Part shown: one piece after another, positions 1-7,276 of the stretch
Layout: every line of letters begins with the position of its first letter
How positions within the stretch are numbered: the stretch's first letter is position 1
Made by a program: the position numbers and the translations under genes
Notes under the pieces: generated by a model
What the model was told of the DNA's origin: nothing
The model's database searches: none
The model's input: only the letters and a program-made list of their open reading frames with translations
IMG/VR virus record: IMGVR_UViG_3300047318_000260
Span: 1-21,605 of that record
Reading direction: 5' to 3' (one strand)
Length of the DNA: 21,605 nt
DNA from: a virus

Positions 1-72
1 TACCCCGCTGATCTCACCATCGAGAACACCGGCACCATCGCTGACCTGCGACAGGCGATCCTCCCTGCGTAA
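1..72 (+). CDS. 3' end of an unidentified gene
   Basis: The frame is open from the first base and ends at TAA (70-72), giving the last 23 residues, which finish IADLRQAILPA. A strong terminator hairpin follows within one base, which supports a genuine gene end. Too little is present to assign a family or function. Transcription runs in the same direction as everything downstream, and the operator and promoter at 119-172 make the next gene a separate transcription unit. Confidence 0.6.
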   Translation, partial: YPADLTIENTGTIADLRQAILPA

Positions 73-108
73 CCCTGACCCCCTGGCCTTCACGGGTCGG
101 GGGGTTTT
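73..108 (+). terminator. Rho-independent terminator
   Basis: The arms CCCTGACCC (73-81) and GGGTCGGGG (94-102) pair over 9 bp with one G-U, and a short GGTTTT run follows. It closes the upstream gene. Confidence 0.75.
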
Positions 109-118
109 CTGCGTTCGG

Positions 119-140
119 CACCTACGATTTTTCGCAAGTG
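119..140 (+). promoter_or_regulatory. Operator-like palindrome, copy 1
   Basis: This 22-bp site has arms CACCTACGAT and TTCGCAAGTG around TT. It matches the recurring palindrome whose best halves are CACCTACGAA and TTCGTAGGTG, with mismatches in the right arm. It ends two bases before the -35 box at 143, so a bound protein would occlude the promoter. Confidence 0.7.
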
Positions 141-142
141 GT

Positions 143-172
143 TTGACACGCCATCAGCGATCGACATAGTGT
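143..172 (+). promoter_or_regulatory. Sigma-70-type early promoter for the 330-aa protein gene
   Basis: TTGACA (143-148), 18-bp spacer, TAGTGT (167-172). The leader contains CTCGTAAGGTCGAG, a small hairpin (CTCG...CGAG) shared in form with the leaders of the cassettes at 15.3-16.7 kb. The layout operator, promoter, leader, AGGGGAG ribosome site is the same as in those cassettes. Confidence 0.75.
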
Positions 173-216
173 GTCCCTCGTAAGGTCGAGACAGTGAAAC
201 TCCAGGGGAGAGCATC

Positions 217-1209
217 ATGGCCGAGAACACCGAGAACGTCGAAACCGTCATCGAGCAGATCGGCGCGAACATCGAGCGGGCGGCATCCCTCGTTGAGGCC
301 GAGAACGCCGAGGGTCTCGCGGAGCTGAGCAAGGAGACCGAGGCCCTGGTTTCCTCGCTGCCCTCCCGTGGCAAGGCGCCGCACGGCGAGACGTGGGCCA
401 AGACCAAGCAGAACATGCGCAACGACTTCCGCGCCGCTGCTGAGGTACAGGCCAAGCCCGAGCCCAAGGGTAAGGCCGTGGCTAAGGCGGCGCCTGCCGA
501 GCCTGCCATCGACCCCAAGGACTACAGCATCTACCAGGGCGTTACTGAGCTGATCGCCGACGGGGCCGAGCGCGTTGCCGAGGGTGTCAAGCTCCACCTG
601 AAGACCAGCAACCTTGCCAAGGAAGCTGCCTCCATCATGCTGGACATGTGGCGGCGCATCCCCAACAAGGATGGCAACCCCGACATCATGGGTGACAGCC
701 ACGCAGCGAAGGAGGCGGCCCGTGCGCTGTACGCCAAGGCGGGGGAGGGCTTCCAGGATGACTACGACACTAAGGAGGCTCTCGACAAGCTTCAGCGCTC
801 CGTGCAGTCTCAGCGCAGCGACGTCCGCGCCAAGTACCTGCGTGAGCTGGACGAGAACCCCGCCGAGCAGAAGCGCTACGCCAAGGCGCTGGAAGCCAAG
901 CCCGAGGGTGTCACCGTGTCCGAGTTCATCGCTGACCTTTACGGTACGCAGTTGAAGGGCCACGGAGAGTTGGCGCGTGAGCGCTACCAGCTCAAGAAGG
1001 AACTTGGTGCTGATGCGCCCAAGGCGATCGAAGCTGACACCACGCCGGACGAGCGGGTGCAGTCGTTCGTCAAGCGCGTCCGGACCGACTTCGTCAAGGC
1101 CACGCCGGAAGACTTCGAAGCGGCGAGCGACGAGACCAAGCAGTCGGTACGGGATGATCTCATGGAACTGCGCGACGCGGTGAACGCCATGATTAAGGCC
1201 ACCCTGTAG
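217..1209 (+). CDS. Unknown charged helical protein, 330 aa
   Basis: The family is not recognised. The protein is rich in Glu, Lys and Ala, with no Cys, no signal peptide and no membrane segment. Residues 1-60 look helical and acidic, residues 78-96 form an Ala/Pro/Lys-rich linker, and the rest is predicted mostly helical, including a run around 105-150 and an acidic C-terminus. The ATG at 217 has an AGGGGAG ribosome site seven bases upstream. The gene is alone in its unit, with an operator-controlled promoter before it and a strong terminator after it. That arrangement suggests early expression and possibly a DNA- or host-protein-binding role, but this is inference only. Confidence 0.85.
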   Translation: MAENTENVETVIEQIGANIERAASLVEAENAEGLAELSKETEALVSSLPSRGKAPHGETWAKTKQNMRNDFRAAAEVQAKPEPKGKAVAKAAPAEPAIDPKDYSIYQGVTELIADGAERVAEGVKLHLKTSNLAKEAASIMLDMWRRIPNKDGNPDIMGDSHAAKEAARALYAKAGEGFQDDYDTKEALDKLQRSVQSQRSDVRAKYLRELDENPAEQKRYAKALEAKPEGVTVSEFIADLYGTQLKGHGELARERYQLKKELGADAPKAIEADTTPDERVQSFVKRVRTDFVKATPEDFEAASDETKQSVRDDLMELRDAVNAMIKATL

Positions 1210-1227
1210 GCCGCCTGAGCCCCTCGT

Positions 1228-1264
1228 AGCCCCACCTGGCCCCAGTGGTCGGGTGGGGCTTTTT
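1228..1264 (+). terminator. Rho-independent terminator
   Basis: AGCCCCACC (1228-1236) pairs with GGTGGGGCT (1252-1260) over 9 bp and runs into a five-T tract. It terminates the 330-aa protein gene. Confidence 0.85.
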
Positions 1265-1344
1265 CATGCCCGCAGACGGCCGCTCAGCGCTTCTACACAG
1301 CGGAGTGGGCACGGCGCCTGAGCCCAACCCCCTGACCAGCCCTT

Positions 1345-1438
1345 ATGTAGTTATGTAGTTTCAGACCTAATTTCAAGAATCACATAAGAGTCTCTAAGGG
1401 ATTCCAGAAACACACTCCGTTTCTACACTCCTACACAC
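1345..1438. repeat. 94-bp AT-rich direct repeat, copy A
   Basis: Ungapped alignment with 19788-19881 gives 88 of 94 identical bases, including an unbroken 46-base identical stretch. It is much richer in A+T than its surroundings. It contains internal symmetry: paired GTAG motifs at the left end and CTAC motifs at the right end, GAATC (1377-1381) facing GATTC (1400-1404), a central AGAGTCTCT, and an AGAAAC/GTTTCT hairpin. It lies in a non-coding gap and runs directly into the TGCGTTCCAC element at 1439. Origin, partition or regulatory roles are all possible. Confidence 0.9.
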
Positions 1439-1458
1439 TGCGTTCCACTGGACAGACC
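1439..1458 (+). promoter_or_regulatory. Middle-promoter-like element, copy 1
   Basis: TGCGTTCCACTGGACAGACC is the most divergent match to the repeated TGCGTTCGACNTGACAGNGC element. It lies 51 bp upstream of the nuclease start codon and immediately follows the 94-bp repeat. Confidence 0.5.
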
Positions 1459-1489
1459 CTCTCTGTACCCACCTACGAGAGGGGCCCCA

Positions 1490-2320
1490 GTGGCTATCCG
1501 CACTATCCAGCGCAGCGGCTCGCGCTTCTACTTCAACGAGAACGCCCCGGATATCAAGTACCCCGGCGTGACGTCCGTTGTAGGCATGCTCCCCAAGCCT
1601 TTCCTTGCCTACTGGCAGGCGAAGATGGTTGCCGAACTCGCCGTTGACTCGCTGGACTTCATCGAGCAGATGGCACAGCGAGACCGTGACGGCGCAGTCC
1701 AGTACCTGAAGGGCGCAGCGACCCGCTACACCAAGACCCGCGCGAAGGTGGGCAGCGACGCTCACGATCTGTTTGAGCGCCTGATCCGGGGTCAGCGCGT
1801 CGGCCGTGTCCACCCGGACATGGAGCCGTATCGGCGTCACTTCGAGTCGTTCCTCGCTGATGTCCAGCCTGAGCTAGTCCGTGCTGAGGATGTGGCCTGG
1901 TCCGACACCCACGAGTACGCCGGTTCGTTCGACGGCATCCTCCGTCTGAAGCTCGACGAGAACGGCAAGCCCGATGCCTCCGGCGAGAGTGCACTCGTCA
2001 TGGCCGACTGGAAGACGTCCAAGGCTACCTACCCGGACGTGGCGTTGCAGATGAGCGCCTACGCACACGCTGACTTCATCGTTGACACCTACGGCAACCG
2101 TGAGGCCATGCCGGAGTTTGACGGCGCGGTGGTCCTTCACATCACGCAGGATCAGGCAGCGTTCAAGCCTGTCCGGATCGATGAGGCCGATGTGTTCGCT
2201 CAGTTCCTTCACCTGCGCCAGACGTTCGAGTGGGACCGGCGCGTGAGCAAGACCGTGTTGGGGGATCCGATCTGGTCCACCGATGGTGCGCTGATCACCG
2301 GCACACAGCGGCGCGCGTAA
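1490..2320 (+). CDS. PD-(D/E)XK nuclease, Cas4/RecB-like exonuclease
   Basis: This 276-aa protein has the RecB-nuclease motif set: GSDAHD near residues 88-93, a metal-binding Asp at D148 in EYAGSFDG, the D173-W-K175 signature in VMADWKTSK, and Q187 with Y191 (QMSAY). The Cas4-type iron-sulphur cysteines are absent. Phage relatives act in recombination or processing of replicating DNA ends, and its position just before the RDF and upstream of the primase fits that. The GTG start at 1490 is preceded by GAGAGGGG. A half-copy of the operator motif (CACCTACGA, 1470-1478) runs up to this ribosome site. Confidence 0.85.
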   Translation: MAIRTIQRSGSRFYFNENAPDIKYPGVTSVVGMLPKPFLAYWQAKMVAELAVDSLDFIEQMAQRDRDGAVQYLKGAATRYTKTRAKVGSDAHDLFERLIRGQRVGRVHPDMEPYRRHFESFLADVQPELVRAEDVAWSDTHEYAGSFDGILRLKLDENGKPDASGESALVMADWKTSKATYPDVALQMSAYAHADFIVDTYGNREAMPEFDGAVVLHITQDQAAFKPVRIDEADVFAQFLHLRQTFEWDRRVSKTVLGDPIWSTDGALITGTQRRA

Positions 2321-2321
2321 C

Positions 2322-2341
2322 TGCGTTCGACTCCACAGAGC
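2322..2341 (+). promoter_or_regulatory. Middle-promoter-like element, copy 2
   Basis: TGCGTTCGACTCCACAGAGC is identical over 20 bases to the copy before the sigma gene at 9503. It is 120 bp from the RDF start, more than twice the usual distance. The extra leader contains a GGGAGCG/CGCTCCC hairpin (2353-2359 with 2375-2381). Confidence 0.65.
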
Positions 2342-2441
2342 ATCAACGAAGGGGGAGCGGCGGTCGAGCCTGAGCGCTCCCGCCCCTCCCCGTTCCACCT
2401 TCACAGACTGCGCGCCTGCGCCTCACAGAATCGAGCCTTCC

Positions 2442-3170
2442 ATGGCCCTTCGCATCTTTGACACCGACCCGGACGCCAAGCCCCGCAAGCGCGAGAACAA
2501 GTCGAACTACGAGCAGCCGGTGTTCCAGTTCCGATCCGGCATGCAGGTCTTCAACAAGCAGGCACGGCGCAACGACCCGGTCTCGCTTGCCAATTGGCGT
2601 GTCCTGACCGATGATCCGTCGGTGGCGCAGGGGATCGCAGAGCTGATGGGTGGCACTCCCGAGGAGCACAACCCGACCGCAAAGCTTCACCTCCACGTCC
2701 TCACGGACAGCCCCTCGGTTGAGATCGTCATCAACGGCAGCAAGGCCATTGAGGACAAGCTCATCCAGTGGGGTGCCGGTGGCCCGGTCCACGAGTGTGA
2801 CGGCGAGTTCTCGCTACTGGAGGAGAACCGAGGCGAGCCGTGTGGTTGCCCGACGCTGATGTCTGAGCGTAAGGAGCTTGCCCGTCGTCGCCCGCCGCGT
2901 GGTCCGGCCCCGTCCATCAACGTCACGTTCCGCCTCGCTGGTGTCGGCTACGACTTGGGCCCCGGAAAGCTCATCGCAACGGCCTGGTCCCTCGCTGAGG
3001 TCATCCACGAGGTCAAGGACGCGCTTGACCAGGTCGACGGCGAGGCGCTTTGCCGACTGGAGATCGAGCACGTGGAGTACGAGACCAAGTCCGGCGAGCA
3101 CCGCGAGTTCAAGAAGCCTGTCATCACCGTGCTGGGCAGCTACAACGACGCCATCGGCGAGGAGCGCTAA
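2442..3170 (+). CDS. Recombination directionality factor, phiC31 Gp3-like
   Basis: This 242-aa protein has the order of motifs I associate with the Gp3-like family: an N-terminal IFDTDPDAKPRK, a NWRVLTDDPSV segment, IQWGAGGPVHECDG (C119), EPCGCP (C134, C136), then SINVTFRLAG and a C-terminal beta-rich domain. phiC31 Gp3 (about 244 aa) binds the serine integrase and switches it from integration to excision. The integrase at 18242 is the presumed partner. The usual fourth metal-ligand Cys after the CxCP motif is not obvious. The ATG at 2442 has no good ribosome site, which suggests weak or coupled translation. An alternative description is a generic hypothetical protein. Confidence 0.75.
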   Translation: MALRIFDTDPDAKPRKRENKSNYEQPVFQFRSGMQVFNKQARRNDPVSLANWRVLTDDPSVAQGIAELMGGTPEEHNPTAKLHLHVLTDSPSVEIVINGSKAIEDKLIQWGAGGPVHECDGEFSLLEENRGEPCGCPTLMSERKELARRRPPRGPAPSINVTFRLAGVGYDLGPGKLIATAWSLAEVIHEVKDALDQVDGEALCRLEIEHVEYETKSGEHREFKKPVITVLGSYNDAIGEER

Positions 3171-3173
3171 GCC

Positions 3174-3341
3174 ATGGGTGCACTGGTCGACTGGGCGACG
3201 GTCCTGCGGGGTGAGTCTGACGAGACGATCAGGCGCCCTCTCTGGACATTCCCCGCTGAGCTACGTCCGTCTGTGCTACACGAACGCCGTAGGCGCTTCA
3301 AGATCGACGATGAACCTATAGGCGATCCCGAGTACTCTTAG
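3174..3341 (+). CDS. Small protein of unknown function, 55 aa
   Basis: It starts at ATG 3174, three bases after the RDF stop, with GAGGAG inside the end of the RDF gene as ribosome site. Translation is therefore probably coupled to the RDF. The sequence begins MGALVDWATVLRGESDETIR and contains an Arg-rich stretch (HERRRRFK) before an acidic tail. No family is recognised. It could be a small adaptor or DNA-binding peptide, but nothing proves this. Confidence 0.65.
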   Translation: MGALVDWATVLRGESDETIRRPLWTFPAELRPSVLHERRRRFKIDDEPIGDPEYS

Positions 3342-3347
3342 CCACTT

Positions 3348-3382
3348 GCCCCGACCTGGTGCCCTGCGCATCGGGCCGGGGC
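3348..3382 (+). terminator. Possible terminator hairpin
   Basis: Outer arms GCCCCG and CGGGGC and inner arms GCCC and GGGC form a stem-loop just after the 55-aa gene. There is no real T tract (only CTTA), so termination is uncertain. Confidence 0.35.
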
Positions 3383-3410
3383 CTTAGGTGGTAGGAGAGA
3401 GGGGCACCCA

Positions 3411-3773
3411 ATGGCATTCATCTTCACCCCTGAACGCGACCCGAGGAGAGAGAACGTGACTGAGACCACCTACCGTGCTGGCAGCAAGGTGAAGTACCGA
3501 GGCATGACCATGCCCGCTGAGATCATCTCGGGTCCGCACAAGTCGCCCGGTGCCACCCGCTACCTCATCACCAAGGCTGATGGGAACGTGTCCCTTGTCT
3601 CCGAAAATGACCTGTCCCGCATCGTTCCCCGCCTGGACAAGGTTGCCGGAACCCTGGCCATGGTCCTGTACCGGCGCCCCTACTACTCGCTCGACGGTCA
3701 CGCTCAGGTGAAGGTGGCGCAGGCCGCCGCCCGTGCACTCGCCATCGCCGATGAGACAAGGGGTGAGGTCTGA
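3411..3773 (+). CDS. Small unknown protein, up to 120 aa, possible SH3/KOW-like fold
   Basis: No family is recognised. The segment YRAGSKVKYRGMTMPAEIISG followed by TRYLITKADGNVSLVSENDLSRIV has the alternating pattern of a small beta-barrel, followed by an Ala-rich helix at the C-terminus. Two starts are plausible: ATG 3411 after GAGAGGGG, or GTG 3456 after AGGAGAG, which has the better ribosome-site spacing and would remove 15 residues. The stop codon overlaps the next start (TGATG), so the next gene is translationally coupled. It belongs to an unassigned operon of small genes between the RDF and the primase. Confidence 0.7.
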   Translation: MAFIFTPERDPRRENVTETTYRAGSKVKYRGMTMPAEIISGPHKSPGATRYLITKADGNVSLVSENDLSRIVPRLDKVAGTLAMVLYRRPYYSLDGHAQVKVAQAAARALAIADETRGEV

Positions 3774-3937
3774 TGGACAGGGCATACGAGCGTCTCTACA
3801 TCGCGCTACTGGTCTTGCTCGCTGTGGCCCGCATCTTCGGTGGCGTCGAGTTCCCCGGTTGGTTCCTGGTCTCACTGGCGCTGCTCATCGCCGTTCAGTG
3901 GACCCTCATAATCTTCAGGATGGTGTCCCGTGGGTAA
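3773..3937 (+). CDS. Small membrane protein, 54 aa, two predicted TM helices
   Basis: ATG 3773 overlaps the previous stop. Residues 9-22 (YIALLVLLAVARIF) and 31-47 (FLVSLALLIAVQWTLII) are hydrophobic segments separated by the short loop GGVEFPGW. The N-terminus is charged (MDRAYER) and the C-terminus basic (FRMVSRG). It overlaps the next gene by eight bases. Small two-helix proteins in phage early regions can be holin-like, superinfection-exclusion or host-modifying proteins, but its distance from any lysis gene argues against a classical holin. Confidence 0.7.
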   Translation: MDRAYERLYIALLVLLAVARIFGGVEFPGWFLVSLALLIAVQWTLIIFRMVSRG

Positions 3938-4205
3938 GCGTGGAGTTGTGACCGACTATGCAGGCGAGGAGCTTTACGCGGGGGACCTGGTCACCTACGC
4001 GGCGCGCCAGGGCAACCGGGTTCGCATGACAGACGCCGTTGTCCTAGACGTCACCACAGAGAAGGTTGCCGGGCGCCTTATCCCGATGCTGGAAGTTCAG
4101 CCCACCGGCGCTGAGTCGGGATTCACCCGCAGGCGCACGCTCACTAAGCAGCGGATTGGCGCCGAGCACGTCCGGCTAGTCACGCCGGAGTTCACCGCTC
4201 AGTAA
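3930..4205 (+). CDS. Small unknown protein, 91 aa
   Basis: The GTG start at 3930 overlaps the membrane-protein gene, with AGGA about nine bases upstream. The sequence includes DYAGEELYAGDLVTYAARQG and later MLEVQPTG, suggesting a small beta-rich domain similar in style to the product at 3411. No family, cysteine motif or membrane segment is recognised. A strong terminator follows at 4224, closing the operon that starts near the RDF. Confidence 0.75.
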   Translation: MGKRGVVTDYAGEELYAGDLVTYAARQGNRVRMTDAVVLDVTTEKVAGRLIPMLEVQPTGAESGFTRRRTLTKQRIGAEHVRLVTPEFTAQ

Positions 4206-4223
4206 CACAGCCACATAACAGTT

Positions 4224-4255
4224 GGGGTCAGTGCTCATGCACTGGCCCCTTCTTT
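4224..4255 (+). terminator. Strong Rho-independent terminator
   Basis: GGGGTCAGTGC (4224-4234) pairs with GCACTGGCCCC (4239-4249) over 11 bp with one G-U and a TCAT loop, and TTCTTT follows. Confidence 0.9.
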
Positions 4256-4263
4256 GGGTTGAC

Positions 4264-4285
4264 CACATACGAATTTTCGGAGGTG
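4264..4285 (+). promoter_or_regulatory. Operator-like palindrome overlapping a ribosome site, copy 2
   Basis: Arms CACATACGAA and TTCGGAGGTG flank TT. In the right arm one base differs from the consensus, creating GGAGGTG, which is the Shine-Dalgarno of the HNH gene that starts six bases later. The 26 bases 4261-4286 are identical to 20724-20749 before another HNH gene. Confidence 0.65.
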
Positions 4286-4290
4286 CCGTT

Positions 4291-4710
4291 ATGCAGGTCT
4301 GTCGACTATGCGGGCGGGGAAAGCCCGTTGATCAGTTCCTTGCTGGCAAGGCTAAGAAGCCGAGCAGCGCATGCAGTACGTGCCGACGTAAGGCGCAGGC
4401 CAAGCACGTCAAGAACTACTACCGGTCGCTACCGCCGGACAAGCGCCACACGGTCACCCATAAGCGGCGTGCCGAGTCCTACGGCGTGGAGCACGTGGAG
4501 TACAGCCGGACGGAGATCCTTCACCGCTGGAATCACAAGTGCGCCTACTGCGGAGCGCATGCCACCCACCTAGACCACGTCGAGCCACTGAGCCGGGGCG
4601 GGGGAGACGTTGAGTCCAACATCGTTCCCGCGTGTCAGACCTGCAACCTTTCGAAGGGGGCCAAGACACTGGCCGAGTGGTCAGAGACGTTCGGTGAGCC
4701 GCCGTTCTAG
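4291..4710 (+). CDS. HNH endonuclease with N-terminal zinc finger
   Basis: This 139-aa protein starts at ATG 4291, chosen for the GGAGGTG ribosome site six bases upstream. A longer frame from 4222 would begin inside the terminator. The N-terminus has CRLCGRG and CSTCRRK pairs, a probable zinc finger. The C-terminal half is a canonical HNH domain: CAYCG, then THLDHVEPLSRGG, then NIVPACQTCNLSKG. Free-standing phage HNH proteins of this type are usually nicking or homing enzymes. It closely resembles the HNH protein at 10654 (LDHV.PLS.GG, NLVPAC..CNL.K, LA.W), so the two are probably paralogues. Confidence 0.85.
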   Translation: MQVCRLCGRGKPVDQFLAGKAKKPSSACSTCRRKAQAKHVKNYYRSLPPDKRHTVTHKRRAESYGVEHVEYSRTEILHRWNHKCAYCGAHATHLDHVEPLSRGGGDVESNIVPACQTCNLSKGAKTLAEWSETFGEPPF

Positions 4711-4715
4711 CTAAG

Positions 4716-4735
4716 TGCGTTCGACGTGACAGGGC
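4716..4735 (+). promoter_or_regulatory. Middle-promoter-like element, copy 3
   Basis: TGCGTTCGACGTGACAGGGC is identical over 20 bases to the copy at 12955. It begins 48 bp before the primase start codon, leaving room for a short leader and the GGAAGG ribosome site. Confidence 0.7.
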
Positions 4736-4763
4736 ATACAGCGAAGCCAACGGAAGGAACGCA

Positions 4764-7202
4764 ATGCAGATCAACGACCTGTTGAGCCACTTCGCTGATG
4801 TCTCCGAGCAGCCCGACGGCGGGTTTCTCGCTGTGTGCCCCAGCCACGGTGACAGTCGCCCGAGCCTGCGTCTGTGGATCGGCGAGGATCGCAAGGTTCG
4901 CATCACGTGCCGTGCCGGTTGCAAGCCGGACGAGGTGGTGTTCAGCGCCGGTCTCGGGTGGCCGGACATGTTCGACGTAGAGGGAGATGCGCCCACCGTG
5001 GCCAGTGCCAAGCCTGAGCTTGTTGGACCCAAGCACATCGCCGCCCTGACCATGTACGCGGACGATGCCCGTGATGCCCTGGTCGACTACAGCGACGAGT
5101 GGGCGGGGCGTGCCCGTGACTATCTCGCTGACCGGTTCGGTATGAGCGTGGACACGGCGTACGAACTCGGTGTCGGTGTGGATGACACGACCGTGAATCC
5201 CATGTGGTCGGCCCTGTCTCCCGCTTACAAGCGCTACGCGCGGCTGACTGTCCCGCTCAATGACTTCAGCGGTACGCCGCGTGGTCTCCAGGGGCGTGAC
5301 CTGACCGGCGACTGTCCGGGCCGGTGGGTGTCCCTCACTAACCCCGAGGGCTTCCGCTGGGCCCCGTACGGCGTCTTTCGCGGGCAGGGTGGATACGGAG
5401 TCACTCTCATCACTGAAGGGCCCGGAGATGGGCTCACAGCGGTTGCGGTGGGGTATGACGTCATCATGGTCCGGGGCGCCTCGCTGGTGGCTTCGCCGGA
5501 ACTCCTGGAAGAGATCGCCAACGGCGTGCGTGGCACTCAGGTAATCGCCTGCGGTGACAACGACCCGGCGGGGCAGGCGTTCAACCGGAAGCTTGCCGAG
5601 GGACTCAAGCCGTTCGGTGTTGATGTCTACGCGCTGAGCATCCCGGACAGCGGGCGTAAGTCTGACCTCACGGACTGGCGGAAGCTTGAGCCGGTTGAGT
5701 TCGCCGCGCAACTGCACTCCGCTGTGAAGACTGCCCGGCCGGTCAAGGATGCGCACGAGGCTCGCCGCGAGGCTGTCACCGAGGAACTCAGCGAGGCAAC
5801 CGGCGCCGACATCGTCTCGCGGGACCAGGGAGCCGAGGCCGGACGCATCCTCGCTTCGCTGATCGAGCGTTACGGCGATTCCGATGCGATGAACGCGCAT
5901 GCCCTGGTGGCGTGGACCGACGGACGTATCAAGTTTGCCCCGGGCCTCGGGTTCTACACGTGGAACGGCCGCACCTGGGAGCGCTCTGAGGTCAAGGTCC
6001 GGCAGGAGATCCACCGCATGGGCGCCGCACTGGTCATGGCGGGCAAACTCGCCGAGTCCAAGGGCTTCACCATGACGACGCGCATTGACGCGCTGATGAC
6101 TGAGCTGCGTTCGGTCCCCTCGGTGTACGTCGCTCCGCAGGACTTTGACAACCGGCCCGATCTGCTGAGCTTCCGCAACGGCACGGTGGAGTTGCGTACG
6201 GGACGCTTGCGGCCCCATGCCAAGGAAGACATGTTGACGTACTGCCTCGCGATCGAGTTTGACCCTGCGGCACGCTGCCCCCGATGGGAAGGGTTCCTCA
6301 CGGAGATCTTTCCGGAGAACGCCGACCTAGTCCCGTACATGCAGCGGCTCATCGGCTACGGCATCACGGGGTACACCGACGAGCAGTGCTTTGCGGTGCT
6401 GTGGGGCAAGGGTGCGAACGGCAAATCGGTTCTGACCGACACCCTGTCAACGGTGTTCGGCACCATCACCAAGACAACGCCGTTCGCCACCTTCGAGGAG
6501 AAGCAAGGCGGGGGCATCCCCAACGACATTGCTGCGCTTCGCGGTGCTCGTTTCGTTATGGCATCCGAGGGTGAGTCCGGCCGTCCGATGTCTGAGGCAG
6601 TCCTGAAGCGGGTTACCGGTAAGGACATGGTCTCGGCCCGGTTTCTGCGGCAGGAATTCTTCGAGTTCAAACCGTCCTTTCTGCTGATGCTCGCCACCAA
6701 CCACAAGCCCAAGTTCCGTGGCCAGGACGATGGTCTCTGGCGTCGAGTCAAGATGATTCCGTTCAAGCGGTTCTTTGCTCCGCACGAGCGTGATCATGAC
6801 CTTGACAAGAAGCTGATTGCCGAGGCGCAGGGAATCGCAGCGTGGGCGGTCCGTGGCGCTGGTCTCTGGTTCGCCGAGGGCTTGTCCGACCCGGAGACGA
6901 TCAGTAAGGCAACGACCGAGTACAAGGAAACTTCGGACACCCTCGCTGGGTTCTTCCCTGGCGTCCTGGTTGCCGAGGACGGGGCGCGGCTCGATGGCGC
7001 CGAGGCGTACAACAGTTACCGCGATTGGTGTGAGGCCGAGGGGCTCCCGTCCAAGGAGGTGTGGTCCCGCCGGGCGTTCTACAGCGCGATGGAGGAGCGG
7101 GGTATCCAGCGCGTGCGCGTGTCCAAGGGTATGGCGCTGACTGGCGTTCGACTCAACAGTGTGGCAGTGAAGACGGGTCCTGGCATCTTCGCCAACGACT
7201 AA
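4764..7202 (+). CDS. Replicative primase-helicase (CHC2/TOPRIM plus SF3 helicase)
   Basis: This 812-aa multidomain enzyme synthesises primers and unwinds DNA at the phage fork. Residues 25-53 carry a CHC2-type zinc site (C25, H28, C49, C53). TOPRIM motifs follow at E218 (LITEGPGDG) and D265-N-D267 (GDNDPAG). A D5_N-like region spans roughly 370-520. The SF3 helicase has Walker A GKGANGKS at 548-555, a B/C region with FVMASEGESG and LLMLATNHKP, and the conserved FRGQDDGLWRR. A D5-type C-terminal domain ends the protein. The ATG at 4764 has GGAAGG upstream. The DNA polymerase gene follows after an operator/terminator hairpin. Confidence 0.95.
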   Translation: MQINDLLSHFADVSEQPDGGFLAVCPSHGDSRPSLRLWIGEDRKVRITCRAGCKPDEVVFSAGLGWPDMFDVEGDAPTVASAKPELVGPKHIAALTMYADDARDALVDYSDEWAGRARDYLADRFGMSVDTAYELGVGVDDTTVNPMWSALSPAYKRYARLTVPLNDFSGTPRGLQGRDLTGDCPGRWVSLTNPEGFRWAPYGVFRGQGGYGVTLITEGPGDGLTAVAVGYDVIMVRGASLVASPELLEEIANGVRGTQVIACGDNDPAGQAFNRKLAEGLKPFGVDVYALSIPDSGRKSDLTDWRKLEPVEFAAQLHSAVKTARPVKDAHEARREAVTEELSEATGADIVSRDQGAEAGRILASLIERYGDSDAMNAHALVAWTDGRIKFAPGLGFYTWNGRTWERSEVKVRQEIHRMGAALVMAGKLAESKGFTMTTRIDALMTELRSVPSVYVAPQDFDNRPDLLSFRNGTVELRTGRLRPHAKEDMLTYCLAIEFDPAARCPRWEGFLTEIFPENADLVPYMQRLIGYGITGYTDEQCFAVLWGKGANGKSVLTDTLSTVFGTITKTTPFATFEEKQGGGIPNDIAALRGARFVMASEGESGRPMSEAVLKRVTGKDMVSARFLRQEFFEFKPSFLLMLATNHKPKFRGQDDGLWRRVKMIPFKRFFAPHERDHDLDKKLIAEAQGIAAWAVRGAGLWFAEGLSDPETISKATTEYKETSDTLAGFFPGVLVAEDGARLDGAEAYNSYRDWCEAEGLPSKEVWSRRAFYSAMEERGIQRVRVSKGMALTGVRLNSVAVKTGPGIFAND

Positions 7203-7219
7203 CACAACACAACGTCTCT

Positions 7220-7251
7220 GGGGTCACCTACGAATTTTCGTGGGTGGCCCC
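7220..7251 (+). terminator. Operator/terminator hybrid hairpin between primase and polymerase
   Basis: The operator palindrome at 7225-7246 is extended by GGGG (7220-7223) and CCCC (7248-7251) around the same centre, giving a near-continuous 32-base hairpin. The T tract is weak (CTTCG). Transcribed, it would form a terminator-like stem; as DNA, it is a full operator copy. Confidence 0.6.
7225..7246 (+). promoter_or_regulatory. Operator-like palindrome, copy 3
   Basis: CACCTACGAA, TT, TTCGTGGGTG: one mismatch to the perfect palindrome. It has no adjacent TTG/TAG promoter, so a bound protein would more likely block elongation into the polymerase gene than initiation. Confidence 0.7.
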
Positions 7252-7276
7252 TTCGCGTTCCATAGGAGGTACCCCC

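Noticed and set aside
4707-6218. Long minus-strand open frame (503 aa) opposite the primase gene
   Set aside because: It mirrors the GC-rich codon pattern of the primase gene, has no recognisable motif, and the + strand frame has all expected primase/helicase motifs.
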